Shown piece after piece: positions 29,250 to 38,070 of a DNA stretch of 64,000 bases. The position numbers and the translations under genes are program-made. Position 1 is the first letter of the stretch. The number at the start of each line of letters is the position of its first letter. The notes under the pieces were generated by a model. It did not search any database, was not told the origin of the DNA, and saw only the letters and a program-made list of their open reading frames with translations. Source of the stretch: Chryseobacterium daecheongense (lineage in GTDB: Bacteria > Bacteroidota > Bacteroidia > Flavobacteriales > Weeksellaceae); assembly GCA_027920525.1 (NCBI GenBank), contig CP115858.1:2790001-2854000 (forward strand), in the 5' to 3' direction.

Positions 29250-29256
29250 CAAACAG

Positions 29257-29284
29257 AAAGGCCTTGGAGAAATCTAAGGCTTTT
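29257..29284 (+). terminator. terminator after fumC
   Basis: A 12-bp stem with two G-U pairs (29257-29268 with 29273-29284), loop GAAA, is followed by TGTTTT. Confidence 0.75.
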
Positions 29285-29363
29285 GTTTTAAGCATTTAAG
29301 CACTGATCTTCTGATTATTTTTTTTCATAAATTAGTGATACATAAATATTTAAACTAATAACT

Positions 29364-29558
29364 ATGAAAAATCTTGCAAAGCTTAACAGAGAAAATTTAA
29401 AGAAAATAGTGGGTGGACATACTTGTCCGAGTGGAACCCGTCACATCATTTACAACGGATATCATGGCTGCTGCTTATCCGCACCTTCAGGAAATCCATG
29501 TACTTCTGGAATGTGCTTTGTAGAAGCAGACATGTGTTCGGAAGAACCGCCAATGTAA
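29364..29558 (+). CDS. bacteriocin-like double-glycine peptide precursor with six-cysteine core
   Basis: The 64-residue protein begins MKNLAKLNRENLKKIVGG, a typical flavobacterial leader with a GG cleavage site at 17-18. The 46-residue core contains six cysteines (C21, C36, C37, C46, C51, C58), which could form three disulfides or be modified, and ends acidic (SEEPPM). C39-type peptidase-containing transporters normally remove such leaders, but no exporter, maturase or immunity gene is nearby. The role (antimicrobial, signal or other) is unknown. It has its own spacing from fumC and its own terminator. Confidence 0.75.
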   Translation: MKNLAKLNRENLKKIVGGHTCPSGTRHIIYNGYHGCCLSAPSGNPCTSGMCFVEADMCSEEPPM

Positions 29559-29568
29559 TTTCATAAAC

Positions 29569-29595
29569 AAGGCCGGAAAATCATTTTCCGGCCTT
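29569..29595. terminator. bidirectional terminator
   Basis: A 13-bp perfect palindromic stem (AAGGCCGGAAAAT and complement) lies between the convergent peptide gene and outer-membrane protein gene. Confidence 0.8.
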
Positions 29596-29629
29596 TGTTC
29601 AATAGATTTATATAAATATATGTGTTTTC

Positions 29630-30667
29630 TTACCACCAAAGGGCTACTCCAAAAATCAGTGCTTTATCATTTTTAAAAGTATCATCTTTAAAGAAATTGC
29701 TGAAATCCTTCTTTACAAAAATACTGAAATCGTTATAGGAAAGTGTAACCTGACCACCATATACGAAAGGATTGACCTGGTAATTCGCACGGTCTCTCGA
29801 GTCGAATCCGTCTCCTTTGAAGATATTATTACTCGACATTTTTATCCCTCCATACACATTAGCTCCAACCTTGAATCCCTTATTATAGTCTCTGTACTGA
29901 ATATCCATTCCTGCACTTTTAAGTTTTGAAAAATTATACTGCAACCCCAGAGGAATCATGATATAGCCCGTTCTCAACTTACTTTTATCTATACTTCCCT
30001 GATATTTCTGCAAATAGACATTCGAATTGGCATCCTTTGCAAAAATCATATTATCATCCAAACGCAGTGTTCTCCAGGAAAATCCAACACCGGAAATAAG
30101 CCCCCATGGACTGGTTCTGCTAAATTGATAGTTAAATTTAAAGCCAAATTCCAGATTATTGGAATATCCCATATGCTTATCGAGGTCATTATCGGACAAA
30201 TTATTTGTAAGCGTCATTACTCCATAAGAGAAATAACCATCTAAACTTCTTGTCGGCCTGAACTTCTTCAAAAGCTTCGCCCTTAGTTCTTCCTTGGAAG
30301 TAACATCAGTATTGAGAAGTGAATACCTCACCTGTTTCTGAATCACCATATCGAGGTCAAAACCCAAATCCCGTATCCTTTGGTCAATTTTTTCTGAAAA
30401 GCGATCTGCAATGTCTGCTTTCTGCTTATTAAACTCATTCTTTTCGAGTCCTTTGCTCTGAAGATCTAAAAGCTCAGCTTCCATAAGTTTTTTCTCCTCC
30501 TGAATAATTGTATTAATCTCTGTAGCATATTCTTCTACTTTTTCCTTGACCATAGGACTCACATCGGATTCTTCTTTTGAAGGAAGATTAAACGTAGGTT
30601 TTTTCTGTGCATATGCTGTGGCTGAAAAAAGGCACACGAATCCTATCAGGATAAATTTCTTGATCAT
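29630..30667 (-). CDS. outer-membrane beta-barrel protein with N-terminal coiled coil, in sigma-factor operon
   Basis: The 345-residue protein has a signal peptide ending AYAQ. Residues about 30-120 are highly charged and helical (KEKVEEYATEINTIIQEEKK), likely a coiled coil. From about 150 on, alternating strands with aromatic ends (LDGYFSYGVMTLTNN ... FGVALWW) end in a terminal aromatic residue, as in outer-membrane barrels. It is the third gene of the ECF sigma/anti-sigma set, 27 bases after the anti-sigma gene. Its specific function is not known to me. Confidence 0.7.
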   Translation of the reverse strand: MIKKFILIGFVCLFSATAYAQKKPTFNLPSKEESDVSPMVKEKVEEYATEINTIIQEEKKLMEAELLDLQSKGLEKNEFNKQKADIADRFSEKIDQRIRDLGFDLDMVIQKQVRYSLLNTDVTSKEELRAKLLKKFRPTRSLDGYFSYGVMTLTNNLSDNDLDKHMGYSNNLEFGFKFNYQFSRTSPWGLISGVGFSWRTLRLDDNMIFAKDANSNVYLQKYQGSIDKSKLRTGYIMIPLGLQYNFSKLKSAGMDIQYRDYNKGFKVGANVYGGIKMSSNNIFKGDGFDSRDRANYQVNPFVYGGQVTLSYNDFSIFVKKDFSNFFKDDTFKNDKALIFGVALWW

Positions 30668-30694
30668 AGTATTATTTTTTTATCGTTAAAATTA

Positions 30695-31309
30695 TTATTT
30701 GCCGTTCAGATCGATAGTCGCAACATTACTTTTGCCTTTGGTCTTTTCAATGGCATCTTTATGTTCAACCGAAAAAAGCAATGTTGAGGGGTCAACATAT
30801 CTTTTCCTGCCAGCCGGTACCTTTGCAGAATCCGTCTGTGCAATAATTTTGGCAGGAGGTGTTTCTATAATAACAGGTATTAACTCAGAAGTGTTTTCTT
30901 TAATGACCGGTAATTTTTTGTTATCTCTGGATACAACTGCCTCAGGGGCCCCTAAATTCTCAGATGGTTCAGTATTCTTTGTCTCATCCTTCTTTTTTAC
31001 ATCCTGTAGCACCATTGCCGGAGATTCTTTTACCACTTCTCTTATCACTTTCTTTGCACCGGAAGGTATTTTTCTTTCTGTAATCTGAACTTCTGAAGGC
31101 TTTTGTTTATTGTAAAATACCAGAACAGAGCCTAAACTGAAAAGCAGGATAAGACACGCTGCAACCAATAACCAGTTAAGTTTTGATTTTGGACGATTAT
31201 TCTGTGTGTGATTCTGAATTTCAGACCACAAATCTCTGGAAGGATTTATTTCCCTTTCTTCAATTTGTTTTCTGATCTTATTTTCAAAATTATTTTTAAT
31301 AGTGTTCAT
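30695..31309 (-). CDS. putative anti-sigma factor, single-pass membrane protein
   Basis: The 204 residues comprise a cytoplasmic N-terminus with the segment NPSRDLWSEIQ (about residues 22-32, common in Bacteroidota proteins of this position), one transmembrane helix at about 45-66, and a periplasmic part rich in Lys, Pro and Glu. The gene overlaps the ECF sigma gene by 14 bases, which supports an anti-sigma role. No zinc-binding HxxxCxxC motif is present, so if it binds the sigma factor it is not a ZAS-type protein. Confidence 0.65.
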   Translation of the reverse strand: MNTIKNNFENKIRKQIEEREINPSRDLWSEIQNHTQNNRPKSKLNWLLVAACLILLFSLGSVLVFYNKQKPSEVQITERKIPSGAKKVIREVVKESPAMVLQDVKKKDETKNTEPSENLGAPEAVVSRDNKKLPVIKENTSELIPVIIETPPAKIIAQTDSAKVPAGRKRYVDPSTLLFSVEHKDAIEKTKGKSNVATIDLNGK

Positions 31310-31856
31310 TTTTTAGTGTTTTTTGTTGTTGAAAGTAAATTTTTCTTAATCTCTCTTTTGCTCTGAATAATTGCGTCTTGCTCATGGCTACGGAGATCTG
31401 TAGTGTATCGGCAATCTCCTGATGAGAGTATCCTTCCAAAACATAAAGGTTAAAAACCATTTTATATGCATCCGGCAACTGATCCAAGAGCTCCTGGGCA
31501 TTAAAATCAAATACTAGCTCCTCTTCATTGCTTTCATCCATGAAAGATTGGTTGATTTCATCGAGGTAAAAAACGGTTTTACGGCTTTTGATAAAGTTTA
31601 AACATTCATTAACAACAATTCTTCTTGCCCATCCCTCAAGGTTACCTTCTCCTCTGAAACTTTCAATATGTTGAAAAATCTTGCAAAATGCTCTGATAAG
31701 GCAATCTTCTGCCTGATACAGATCACTGACGTAGCTTTTGCTTACACTTAGAAATTTTTTTACATTTTGATCATAAAAGAATTTCTGGGCAGCCGCATCC
31801 TGTTTTTTCAGGCGGCTAAGCAAATCCTCTTTTTTATTTCCAAACAAAAGTTTCAT
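31296..31856 (-). CDS. ECF-type RNA polymerase sigma factor
   Basis: The 186-residue protein has region 2 (AEDCLIRAFCKIFQHIESFR and EGWARRIVVNECLNF) and region 4 (LPDAYKMVFNLYVLEGYSHQEIADTL, an HTH with S..K.QLFRAKERLR). It is first in an operon with a membrane protein and a beta-barrel protein, suggesting cell-envelope sensing, which is inference. The 104 bases before it are very AT-rich; no clear autoregulated promoter can be read. Confidence 0.88.
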   Translation of the reverse strand: MKLLFGNKKEDLLSRLKKQDAAAQKFFYDQNVKKFLSVSKSYVSDLYQAEDCLIRAFCKIFQHIESFRGEGNLEGWARRIVVNECLNFIKSRKTVFYLDEINQSFMDESNEEELVFDFNAQELLDQLPDAYKMVFNLYVLEGYSHQEIADTLQISVAMSKTQLFRAKERLRKIYFQQQKTLKNEHY

Positions 31857-31960
31857 TTAAGATTAGTTTCTACTTTAAAGACAACAGGATTTCAAAAAGG
31901 TTACACCAAAAAATATTTTTTTATTTTAATTGATAAATATTATAACAGTTGATCCGTATT

Positions 31961-32896
31961 TTATCCCGAAAAAGCGTCCAGCATATCTCGGGTTGGAGCA
32001 AAGAATAATGTCCCTGTTTTAGCAGTGCTAAAATCTAAAATCCTGTCATAATTCCCTGCCGGATCGCCAATAAACATGTTGGTAAGCATTTTTTTCACTG
32101 TTGTAAAGGTGCTTGCATATGCGATAAAATAAGTTCCGAATTCATTGGTTGATGGATTCCCAAATGGCATGTTATCTCTAACGATTTTTAATTCTTCACC
32201 ATTTTCACCTTCAATATTGGCTAAAGCAATGTGGGAATTAGATGGTTTTACGGAATCAGACATCTCAATGTCATTTTCCTTTGACCTTCCGATCACTTTT
32301 TCCTGTTCGTCAGTCGAAAGTCCTTTCCATGCATCCATATTGTGAAGGTACTTCTGAACAAAAAGATAGCTTCCCCCCTTGTAGGCTAAATCTTCGTCTC
32401 CTACTTTTGCAAAATAATCGCGGTCTTCTCCGTGCGGATTTTCGGTTCCATCTACAAACCCTAAAATTGACCTGGCATCCCAATATTTAAATCCATGAAT
32501 TTCCAATATACTTTCAGCAACGGAGCTTAATAATTTTGATATCTCAATGGCCATATCAAAGCAAATACTTTTATTGTCTGCCCTTAAGTGAAAATGCAGG
32601 TCGCCGGAAGTAGCGACAGCAGTATGCTTTACCCCTTTTATTTCTTCGAAATTGGCTAATTCTTTAGGAAGTGGTGTTGGGAGATCCAGTTTTTTCCATG
32701 CTTCATATCCAATCGCCATAATACAGCTTGCTCTGCTATCCGGAAATCTGTTGAAAACAGAATTGTTAAGATTTAAAACCAAAGCGCATAGTTGCTGAAA
32801 TATTTTTTTCAATTGAGGACCCTCATGTAGCTTCCACACCATAAAAATAGTGTTACTGTTAGGATAATCAGTAACGTTCTGAGACTCTTGATTCAT
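31961..32896 (-). CDS. DyP-type heme peroxidase
   Basis: The 311-residue length fits the YfeX-like group of dye-decolorizing peroxidases. Present are the GxxDG motif (GFVDGTENP, D149), the likely proximal heme ligand H222 in PSNSHIAL, and an Arg just before DNMPFGNPS in the distal region. There is no Tat or Sec signal and no encapsulin-targeting tail, so it is probably cytoplasmic. No heme uptake or encapsulin gene is adjacent. Confidence 0.88.
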   Translation of the reverse strand: MNQESQNVTDYPNSNTIFMVWKLHEGPQLKKIFQQLCALVLNLNNSVFNRFPDSRASCIMAIGYEAWKKLDLPTPLPKELANFEEIKGVKHTAVATSGDLHFHLRADNKSICFDMAIEISKLLSSVAESILEIHGFKYWDARSILGFVDGTENPHGEDRDYFAKVGDEDLAYKGGSYLFVQKYLHNMDAWKGLSTDEQEKVIGRSKENDIEMSDSVKPSNSHIALANIEGENGEELKIVRDNMPFGNPSTNEFGTYFIAYASTFTTVKKMLTNMFIGDPAGNYDRILDFSTAKTGTLFFAPTRDMLDAFSG

Positions 32897-32920
32897 TTGT
32901 ATTTTGTTTTAAAATTAAAA

Positions 32921-33628
32921 TTATAGGGAAACCTGATCCGCAAAGTACTGCTCAAGATCACGCAGCGTCTCCGGATTAGTCTGAATGTCTTTAACCATCT
33001 TTCCTTTATTAACCACCACAATCCTGTTGCACACTTCGGTTGTATGCGATAAATCGTGACTGGATATCAAAAAAGTAACTCCTTCTTGCTTGGAGAGTTC
33101 TTTGATCAGGTTTTTAAGCTTTATTTGGGTTGAAGGATCCAGGTTGGCAAATGGTTCATCCAAAATAATGATCTCCGGACTTCCGATAATCGCTCCCACA
33201 ATTCCCACTTTTTTCTGATTACCCTTTGACAGATCCCGGACATATTTACCGGAGTTAAGGATTTCTCCATTAAACAAATCATAAAACGGTTTTAAAAACT
33301 CATCTACAGAGGCTTTGTTTTGCCCGCGCAGTTCACCGATAAAATAGAAGTACTCTTCGGGTGTTAGATAGCCTATTAAAAACGTATCATCTACAAACGC
33401 AGAAACTTTACTTTTCCATGCTTCAGATTCGTTTACTTTGATACCATCAATGCTCACAAAGCCTGTTGTCGGCTGAATAAGATCCAGCATCAGACTGAAG
33501 AGTGTCGTTTTCCCTGCACCATTATTTCCAACCAGCCCAAAAGTTTCTCCCTGAGGGATTTCAAGGTTTTCAATGTTTAGAACAGTAGCTGTACCGTATG
33601 TTTTGGATAAATTATGTATTGTGATCAT
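32921..33628 (-). CDS. ABC transporter ATP-binding protein
   Basis: The 235 residues have Walker A GNNGAGKT (34-41), signature LSKGNQKK, Walker B IIILDEPFANLDP and the switch His in ISSHDLSH. The signature LSKGN differs from LSGGQ, as is common for ATPases paired with ABC-2-type permeases. It follows the DUF5687 permease gene with a 4-base gap, so the two form one transporter. The substrate is unknown. Confidence 0.9.
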   Translation of the reverse strand: MITIHNLSKTYGTATVLNIENLEIPQGETFGLVGNNGAGKTTLFSLMLDLIQPTTGFVSIDGIKVNESEAWKSKVSAFVDDTFLIGYLTPEEYFYFIGELRGQNKASVDEFLKPFYDLFNGEILNSGKYVRDLSKGNQKKVGIVGAIIGSPEIIILDEPFANLDPSTQIKLKNLIKELSKQEGVTFLISSHDLSHTTEVCNRIVVVNKGKMVKDIQTNPETLRDLEQYFADQVSL

Positions 33629-33632
33629 TCTG

Positions 33633-35099
33633 TTAATCTTTATTTTTAAATGCCTCTAGTGTACTGTATTTTTCTCTTTTATAGTGCCTCACAATGATAT
33701 CAAAGATCTTTTCTCTGAACAAGAAGCCAATCACGCCTAAAACTGCAATGCTGATTACGCCTCCTGTGATCCCGAAAGAATATTTAGAGATAGCAAAAAC
33801 AGCCATGGGCAACAACATTTTAGGTATCAGCAATAACATTGCTTTTAAATTAAAACTATTTTTTTGGCCGATTCTTTTTTCCTTTGAATTAAGATCGATC
33901 TGCGTTTTATTAAACGCTCCTGACCATAATGTAAATTGTGAGTTAACTCCCATATTATATAGGCCTGCCGCTAAAAAAGTGATATATATTTCCCATCCGA
34001 AATACACATAAAATGCTGCAAGCACCATTGACAGAGAGGTTATAATATTCATGAGCCACCATTTGGCTTTAAGATATTCTTTATAGGGCACATTTAAGGT
34101 CATCATCAACGGATAATAAGAACTGTCGAATGCAGGAACTCTCTGTCCAAATAAAAATTGAAAGCCTCCAGTTACAAACAATCCCATAAACATCATCATA
34201 GCCGGAGTCTTATATACCGGAGAGACCAGCATCAGAAGACCATAAAAAACAAAAAAGAAACTTCCCAATAAAATACCTTTTGTTACCTTATTTCGTCTGA
34301 GCATTTTTACGTCATTATTGATAAAAGTTCCTAATACGCCATACTTATTCAAAAAGGCGATATTTTCTGTTTTACCAATCGTTTTTTTAGCTTCAAGTCC
34401 CTGATCAAGATAAAATTCCCTACGGATATGATTAAAGCATAACCACCACAATACTAGAAACAAAACAAAGGCGATTACTGCATAATACGGTTTTTCATAA
34501 AAGCTATAAAACACCGTTTCTGAATAAGATAAAACAGGAATAATCTGGTAATAGTTCAACAAAGCAAAAGCTCCAAAGACAATCGCTACTGCGATGGCAA
34601 CCTTTTCTTTATCATTGAAAAATATATTAATAAAATTATTTAGGTAAAAAAGAGAAGAGACTCCTATGAACCACCCAAAAATTTCTAAAAACCCGTATCC
34701 ATTGAATAAAGCGATCAAAGAAAAGGTAATCAGGAAAAGAGAATTAAACCAGCTGAATGCAGACAGAAATGTCTTTACCAGCATATAATTAACCAATGTT
34801 TTCTTTGAAATATTCAGGGTAAGAAAGGGCTTGATGTTCTGAGTAGGCATTTCTTGCCAGATGTATTTGGCAGCAAGGTCGATAATCCATCCTATAATTA
34901 AAAATCTTGAAACTATTTTTAAGGGATCCTGATGAAGCTCTTCCTGTACATAAAAGAAAGCTGCGAATGCTCCACCTGCTAAACATGCCATAAAATAAAG
35001 AATCCCCATAAAACGAAGGATCTTCATTGCCATGTTAATCCCAACGGAAGTACCACGAAAAAAACTCTTGATTTCTAACCTGAGGAATTTTAAAAACAT
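33633..35099 (-). CDS. DUF5687-family ABC permease
   Basis: The 488-residue polytopic protein has about 10-12 hydrophobic segments and the N-terminus MFLKFLRLEIKSFFRG typical of Bacteroidota DUF5687 proteins. It is the membrane half of the ABC-2-like transporter with the ATPase directly downstream. A 12-bp inverted repeat overlaps its likely promoter (35106-35136), suggesting control by a repressor encoded elsewhere. The transported substrate is not known. Confidence 0.85.
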   Translation of the reverse strand: MFLKFLRLEIKSFFRGTSVGINMAMKILRFMGILYFMACLAGGAFAAFFYVQEELHQDPLKIVSRFLIIGWIIDLAAKYIWQEMPTQNIKPFLTLNISKKTLVNYMLVKTFLSAFSWFNSLFLITFSLIALFNGYGFLEIFGWFIGVSSLFYLNNFINIFFNDKEKVAIAVAIVFGAFALLNYYQIIPVLSYSETVFYSFYEKPYYAVIAFVLFLVLWWLCFNHIRREFYLDQGLEAKKTIGKTENIAFLNKYGVLGTFINNDVKMLRRNKVTKGILLGSFFFVFYGLLMLVSPVYKTPAMMMFMGLFVTGGFQFLFGQRVPAFDSSYYPLMMTLNVPYKEYLKAKWWLMNIITSLSMVLAAFYVYFGWEIYITFLAAGLYNMGVNSQFTLWSGAFNKTQIDLNSKEKRIGQKNSFNLKAMLLLIPKMLLPMAVFAISKYSFGITGGVISIAVLGVIGFLFREKIFDIIVRHYKREKYSTLEAFKNKD

Positions 35100-35105
35100 A
35101 ACCTT

Positions 35106-35136
35106 TTTTTTACATTAGTAAATATAATGTAAAAAA
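35106..35136. promoter_or_regulatory. operator-like dyad over the DUF5687 operon promoter
   Basis: Perfect 12-bp arms TTTTTTACATTA (35106-35117) and its complement (35125-35136) flank a 7-base spacer. On the minus strand TATATTTA, one base off the TAnnTTTG -7 element, lies inside the dyad. It begins 7 bases before the permease ATG. No T run follows on the minus strand, so a recN terminator is less likely than an operator. Confidence 0.5.
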
Positions 35137-35147
35137 TGTTACAAAAC

Positions 35148-36797
35148 TCAGCCTATAAGCTCTTTGGCCTGTGCTAAAGCCGCTTCGGTAATCTTACTTC
35201 CAGAAAGCAATTGGGCAATTTCATTTAGCTTTTCATCTTCATTTAACGGGATAATTGTAGATTGTGTCCTTCCTGCAACATCCTGCTTTACCACTTTGTA
35301 ATTATTATTTCCTTTGGCTGCTACTTGTGCCAAATGAGAAATCACAATGAGCTGCATGTCTTTTGACATTTCCCGCATCAGATTTCCTATCTCTTCAGCA
35401 ACTTTTCCAGAAACTCCGGTATCGATCTCATCTAGGATAAGCGTAGGAAGATCATCACTTTCGGCAATAATCTTTTTTACAGCAAGCATTACTCTTGATC
35501 TTTCCCCTCCGGAAATAGCCGTCTGAATAGGACGTAAAGGAAATCCTGAATTAGCCTGAAATAAAAGCTGGATATTTTCTTTACCAAAAGCATTAAAATC
35601 CGGTACTGTCTCTAGCTCTATATCTACTTTTGCTTTTTCAAGTCCTAATTTCTTTAAAAGCTCTTCTGCTTTTTTGATAAATACAGGAATACTTTTTTTC
35701 CTGTTCTTGGAAAGTTTTTCAGAAAGGGATAGAAGCGATTTTTCTTTCTTTAATATATCTTCCTTAATTTCACTGATTAGTCCTTCCAGTTCGGACGCTC
35801 CTTTTTGTTCACCTGCAAGCTGATCCCTGATTTCTTTCAATTCGCTTACATCTGCAACATTGTGCTTTAAAAGCAATGCATTCAGCTTATTGTTAAGTTC
35901 AGAAAGCAATGCCAGATTTTCAGGATTGATTTCAATTTTTTCAGATTCATTTTCAAGCTCCGAGATGATATCTTTTATTTCCACGAATGATTCATCAAGC
36001 CTTCTATCGAGTTCAGAAAAGGTATGCGAAATATCTGCAATTTTTGAAAGCTTATTTTTAGCTTCATTAAAAAAGGATAAAATCCCTATTTCTTCCTGAT
36101 GAAATCTTAATAAAATCTGAACAAGATTATCAGAAATCATTTCCGCATTTTCCTGAATCGAAAGCTGGCTTTGTAATTCTTCATAATCAATATCATCCAG
36201 TTTCAGATCTTCCAGCTCATTCAGTAAAAATAATTTGTAATCACTTTCTTTGTTGTTTTCAGAAAGCTGAATTTGCAGTTTTTTAAGTTGTGCTTTTAAG
36301 CTTTGAAATTCTAAAAACTCGTATTGATAATCTGAAATCAGCTGTTTGTTTTCAGAAAGTCCATCTATGATTTTAAACTGATATTCCGAGGTAAATAGAT
36401 TGGAAGTTTCAAATTGGGAATGAATATCAATCAGCTGGGAAGAAAGTTCTTTTAAAACATCCAAAGTCACAGGAACATCATTAATGAAAGCCCTCGACTT
36501 TCCGGATGGCAGGATTTCTCTTCTGATAATGGTCTGATGCTCATAATCCAGATCGTTCTCTATAAAGAATTTTTTAAACTGGTTATCCAGAGAAAATTCG
36601 GTTTCTACAATACTTTTTTCTTCTGTTTTAGAAATAGATTTCAGATCTGCTCTTTCTCCTAAAATAAGCCTCAAAGCACCCAGTATGATCGATTTCCCAG
36701 CACCCGTTTCACCGGTAATCACCTGCAATCCGTTGTGCAAAGAAACTTCAAGAGTATCGATTAAAGCAAAGTTTTTAATAAAGATTTTCGAAAGCAT
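35148..36797 (-). CDS. recN: DNA repair protein RecN
   Basis: The 549-residue SMC-like ATPase has Walker A GETGAGKS (29-36), a long central coiled coil (about 160-360), signature ISGGERSRVMLA and Walker B LPTLILDEIDTGVSG. It acts in double-strand break repair with RecA. It is preceded by porD, in the order seen in many flavobacteria. Confidence 0.95.
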   Translation of the reverse strand: MLSKIFIKNFALIDTLEVSLHNGLQVITGETGAGKSIILGALRLILGERADLKSISKTEEKSIVETEFSLDNQFKKFFIENDLDYEHQTIIRREILPSGKSRAFINDVPVTLDVLKELSSQLIDIHSQFETSNLFTSEYQFKIIDGLSENKQLISDYQYEFLEFQSLKAQLKKLQIQLSENNKESDYKLFLLNELEDLKLDDIDYEELQSQLSIQENAEMISDNLVQILLRFHQEEIGILSFFNEAKNKLSKIADISHTFSELDRRLDESFVEIKDIISELENESEKIEINPENLALLSELNNKLNALLLKHNVADVSELKEIRDQLAGEQKGASELEGLISEIKEDILKKEKSLLSLSEKLSKNRKKSIPVFIKKAEELLKKLGLEKAKVDIELETVPDFNAFGKENIQLLFQANSGFPLRPIQTAISGGERSRVMLAVKKIIAESDDLPTLILDEIDTGVSGKVAEEIGNLMREMSKDMQLIVISHLAQVAAKGNNNYKVVKQDVAGRTQSTIIPLNEDEKLNEIAQLLSGSKITEAALAQAKELIG

Positions 36798-36870
36798 AAA
36801 TTTCCAGCAGATTAGTACTGCAAATATAAATTTTAGAATTAAGAATTCAAGATATTTATGTTCTTAAAAT

Positions 36871-37776
36871 TTATTTCCACTTATTCCATTTATCATTAAA
36901 CTTAGGAGCAAAAACCATCATCATCTGCTTAAGATCATTTAAAACTATTCCTCCGTTGTTGTTAGAGTTGAAAATATTAAAAATTTCATCATTCTTTACT
37001 TCAAGGAAAAGATTCAATGCATAATTCTGCTGGAAACTATTTTCATACGTTTTCAATTGCATCAGTGCATCGTATATAATTTTCTTAGGCTGTGTCTGAT
37101 CCTGGTTGTATAAGTTATCTAATCCGGCTCTGTGATAAGTATAGTATATGGAGCGCAACTGACTTAAGTTAGGACCTGTTAGCTGACTGATCAGGACACC
37201 TCTGGTTCTTGGCCCCTCACTTCCGATCTGTGCCCAGCCTTTGTATCCTCTGTTTTGTGCATTCTGCGCGATTTGTTGTGCTTTTGCAAACCACTGTGTC
37301 CCTCCCATTGATTGAAAGCTATCGGCATCATAACCTAAAACAAGATATACATAGAAACTGATGACGTCAATAAGATTTTTACCCGAGAATTGCCTTTCGT
37401 TGAATATCAGGTTTTCATTTTCAACATATTCAAATTCGAAATTGGTATCCTGCAAGTTGATGAGCGGAGATTCATAATTCGAATTATAAACGGGACGAAC
37501 TGCCTGAACAACAATATTTCCCCCATATTTGTTTCCATCTTTGGAAGTTAATACAATCGCAAAATTGGATTTTATTTTTTCAAAATTCTGAAGCTTTTTT
37601 CCCGTCCAGCTGGTATTATTAATAAAATCTTTAAGACTTTTTTCCAACGTTTTAAACGCCTGCTGATTACTTCCTCCCAACTGTTGAGAATTTACCTGCA
37701 CGGTAGACAGTAATTCCTGAGAAAAGCTGACGTTATATATGAAGAGCAGTAAAAATAAACCTATTAGTTTTTTCAT
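36871..37776 (-). CDS. porD: PorD/DUF4835 family type IX secretion-associated protein
   Basis: The 301 residues have a signal peptide ending NVSFSQ and the DUF4835 pattern: EKSLKDFINNTSWTGKKL near the start, then FYVYLVLGYDADSF and GPRTRGVLISQLTGP. In Porphyromonas gingivalis PorD is needed for T9SS function; its biochemical role is not settled. It lies directly upstream of recN. In many flavobacteria coaBC precedes it; here an unrelated T9SS cargo gene on the other strand separates them. Confidence 0.85.
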   Translation of the reverse strand: MKKLIGLFLLLFIYNVSFSQELLSTVQVNSQQLGGSNQQAFKTLEKSLKDFINNTSWTGKKLQNFEKIKSNFAIVLTSKDGNKYGGNIVVQAVRPVYNSNYESPLINLQDTNFEFEYVENENLIFNERQFSGKNLIDVISFYVYLVLGYDADSFQSMGGTQWFAKAQQIAQNAQNRGYKGWAQIGSEGPRTRGVLISQLTGPNLSQLRSIYYTYHRAGLDNLYNQDQTQPKKIIYDALMQLKTYENSFQQNYALNLFLEVKNDEIFNIFNSNNNGGIVLNDLKQMMMVFAPKFNDKWNKWK

Positions 37777-38070
37777 TATCTATTAAAAATTGAGAACGGA
37801 AATTTATTAAAATTATTCTTAGTATGTACTAAAGATACGACGAATTAGTTAAATTCAAATTAATTAAAGATAGCTACAGAAAAAAATAATTTAAAGCTGC
37901 CCCTATAGATAAAACTGTAACAAATCTCTATTAAAAAAAAGAAGTATAAATAATGATTCGTAAGTGTCTTTATTCCTGTAAAATATGGGACTCACTTGTA
38001 AGCTTTTCATCTTCATTATATTTTATAAAATTAATTTTTCAATTCCATATTTTTTTCTCAATTTCACTAC

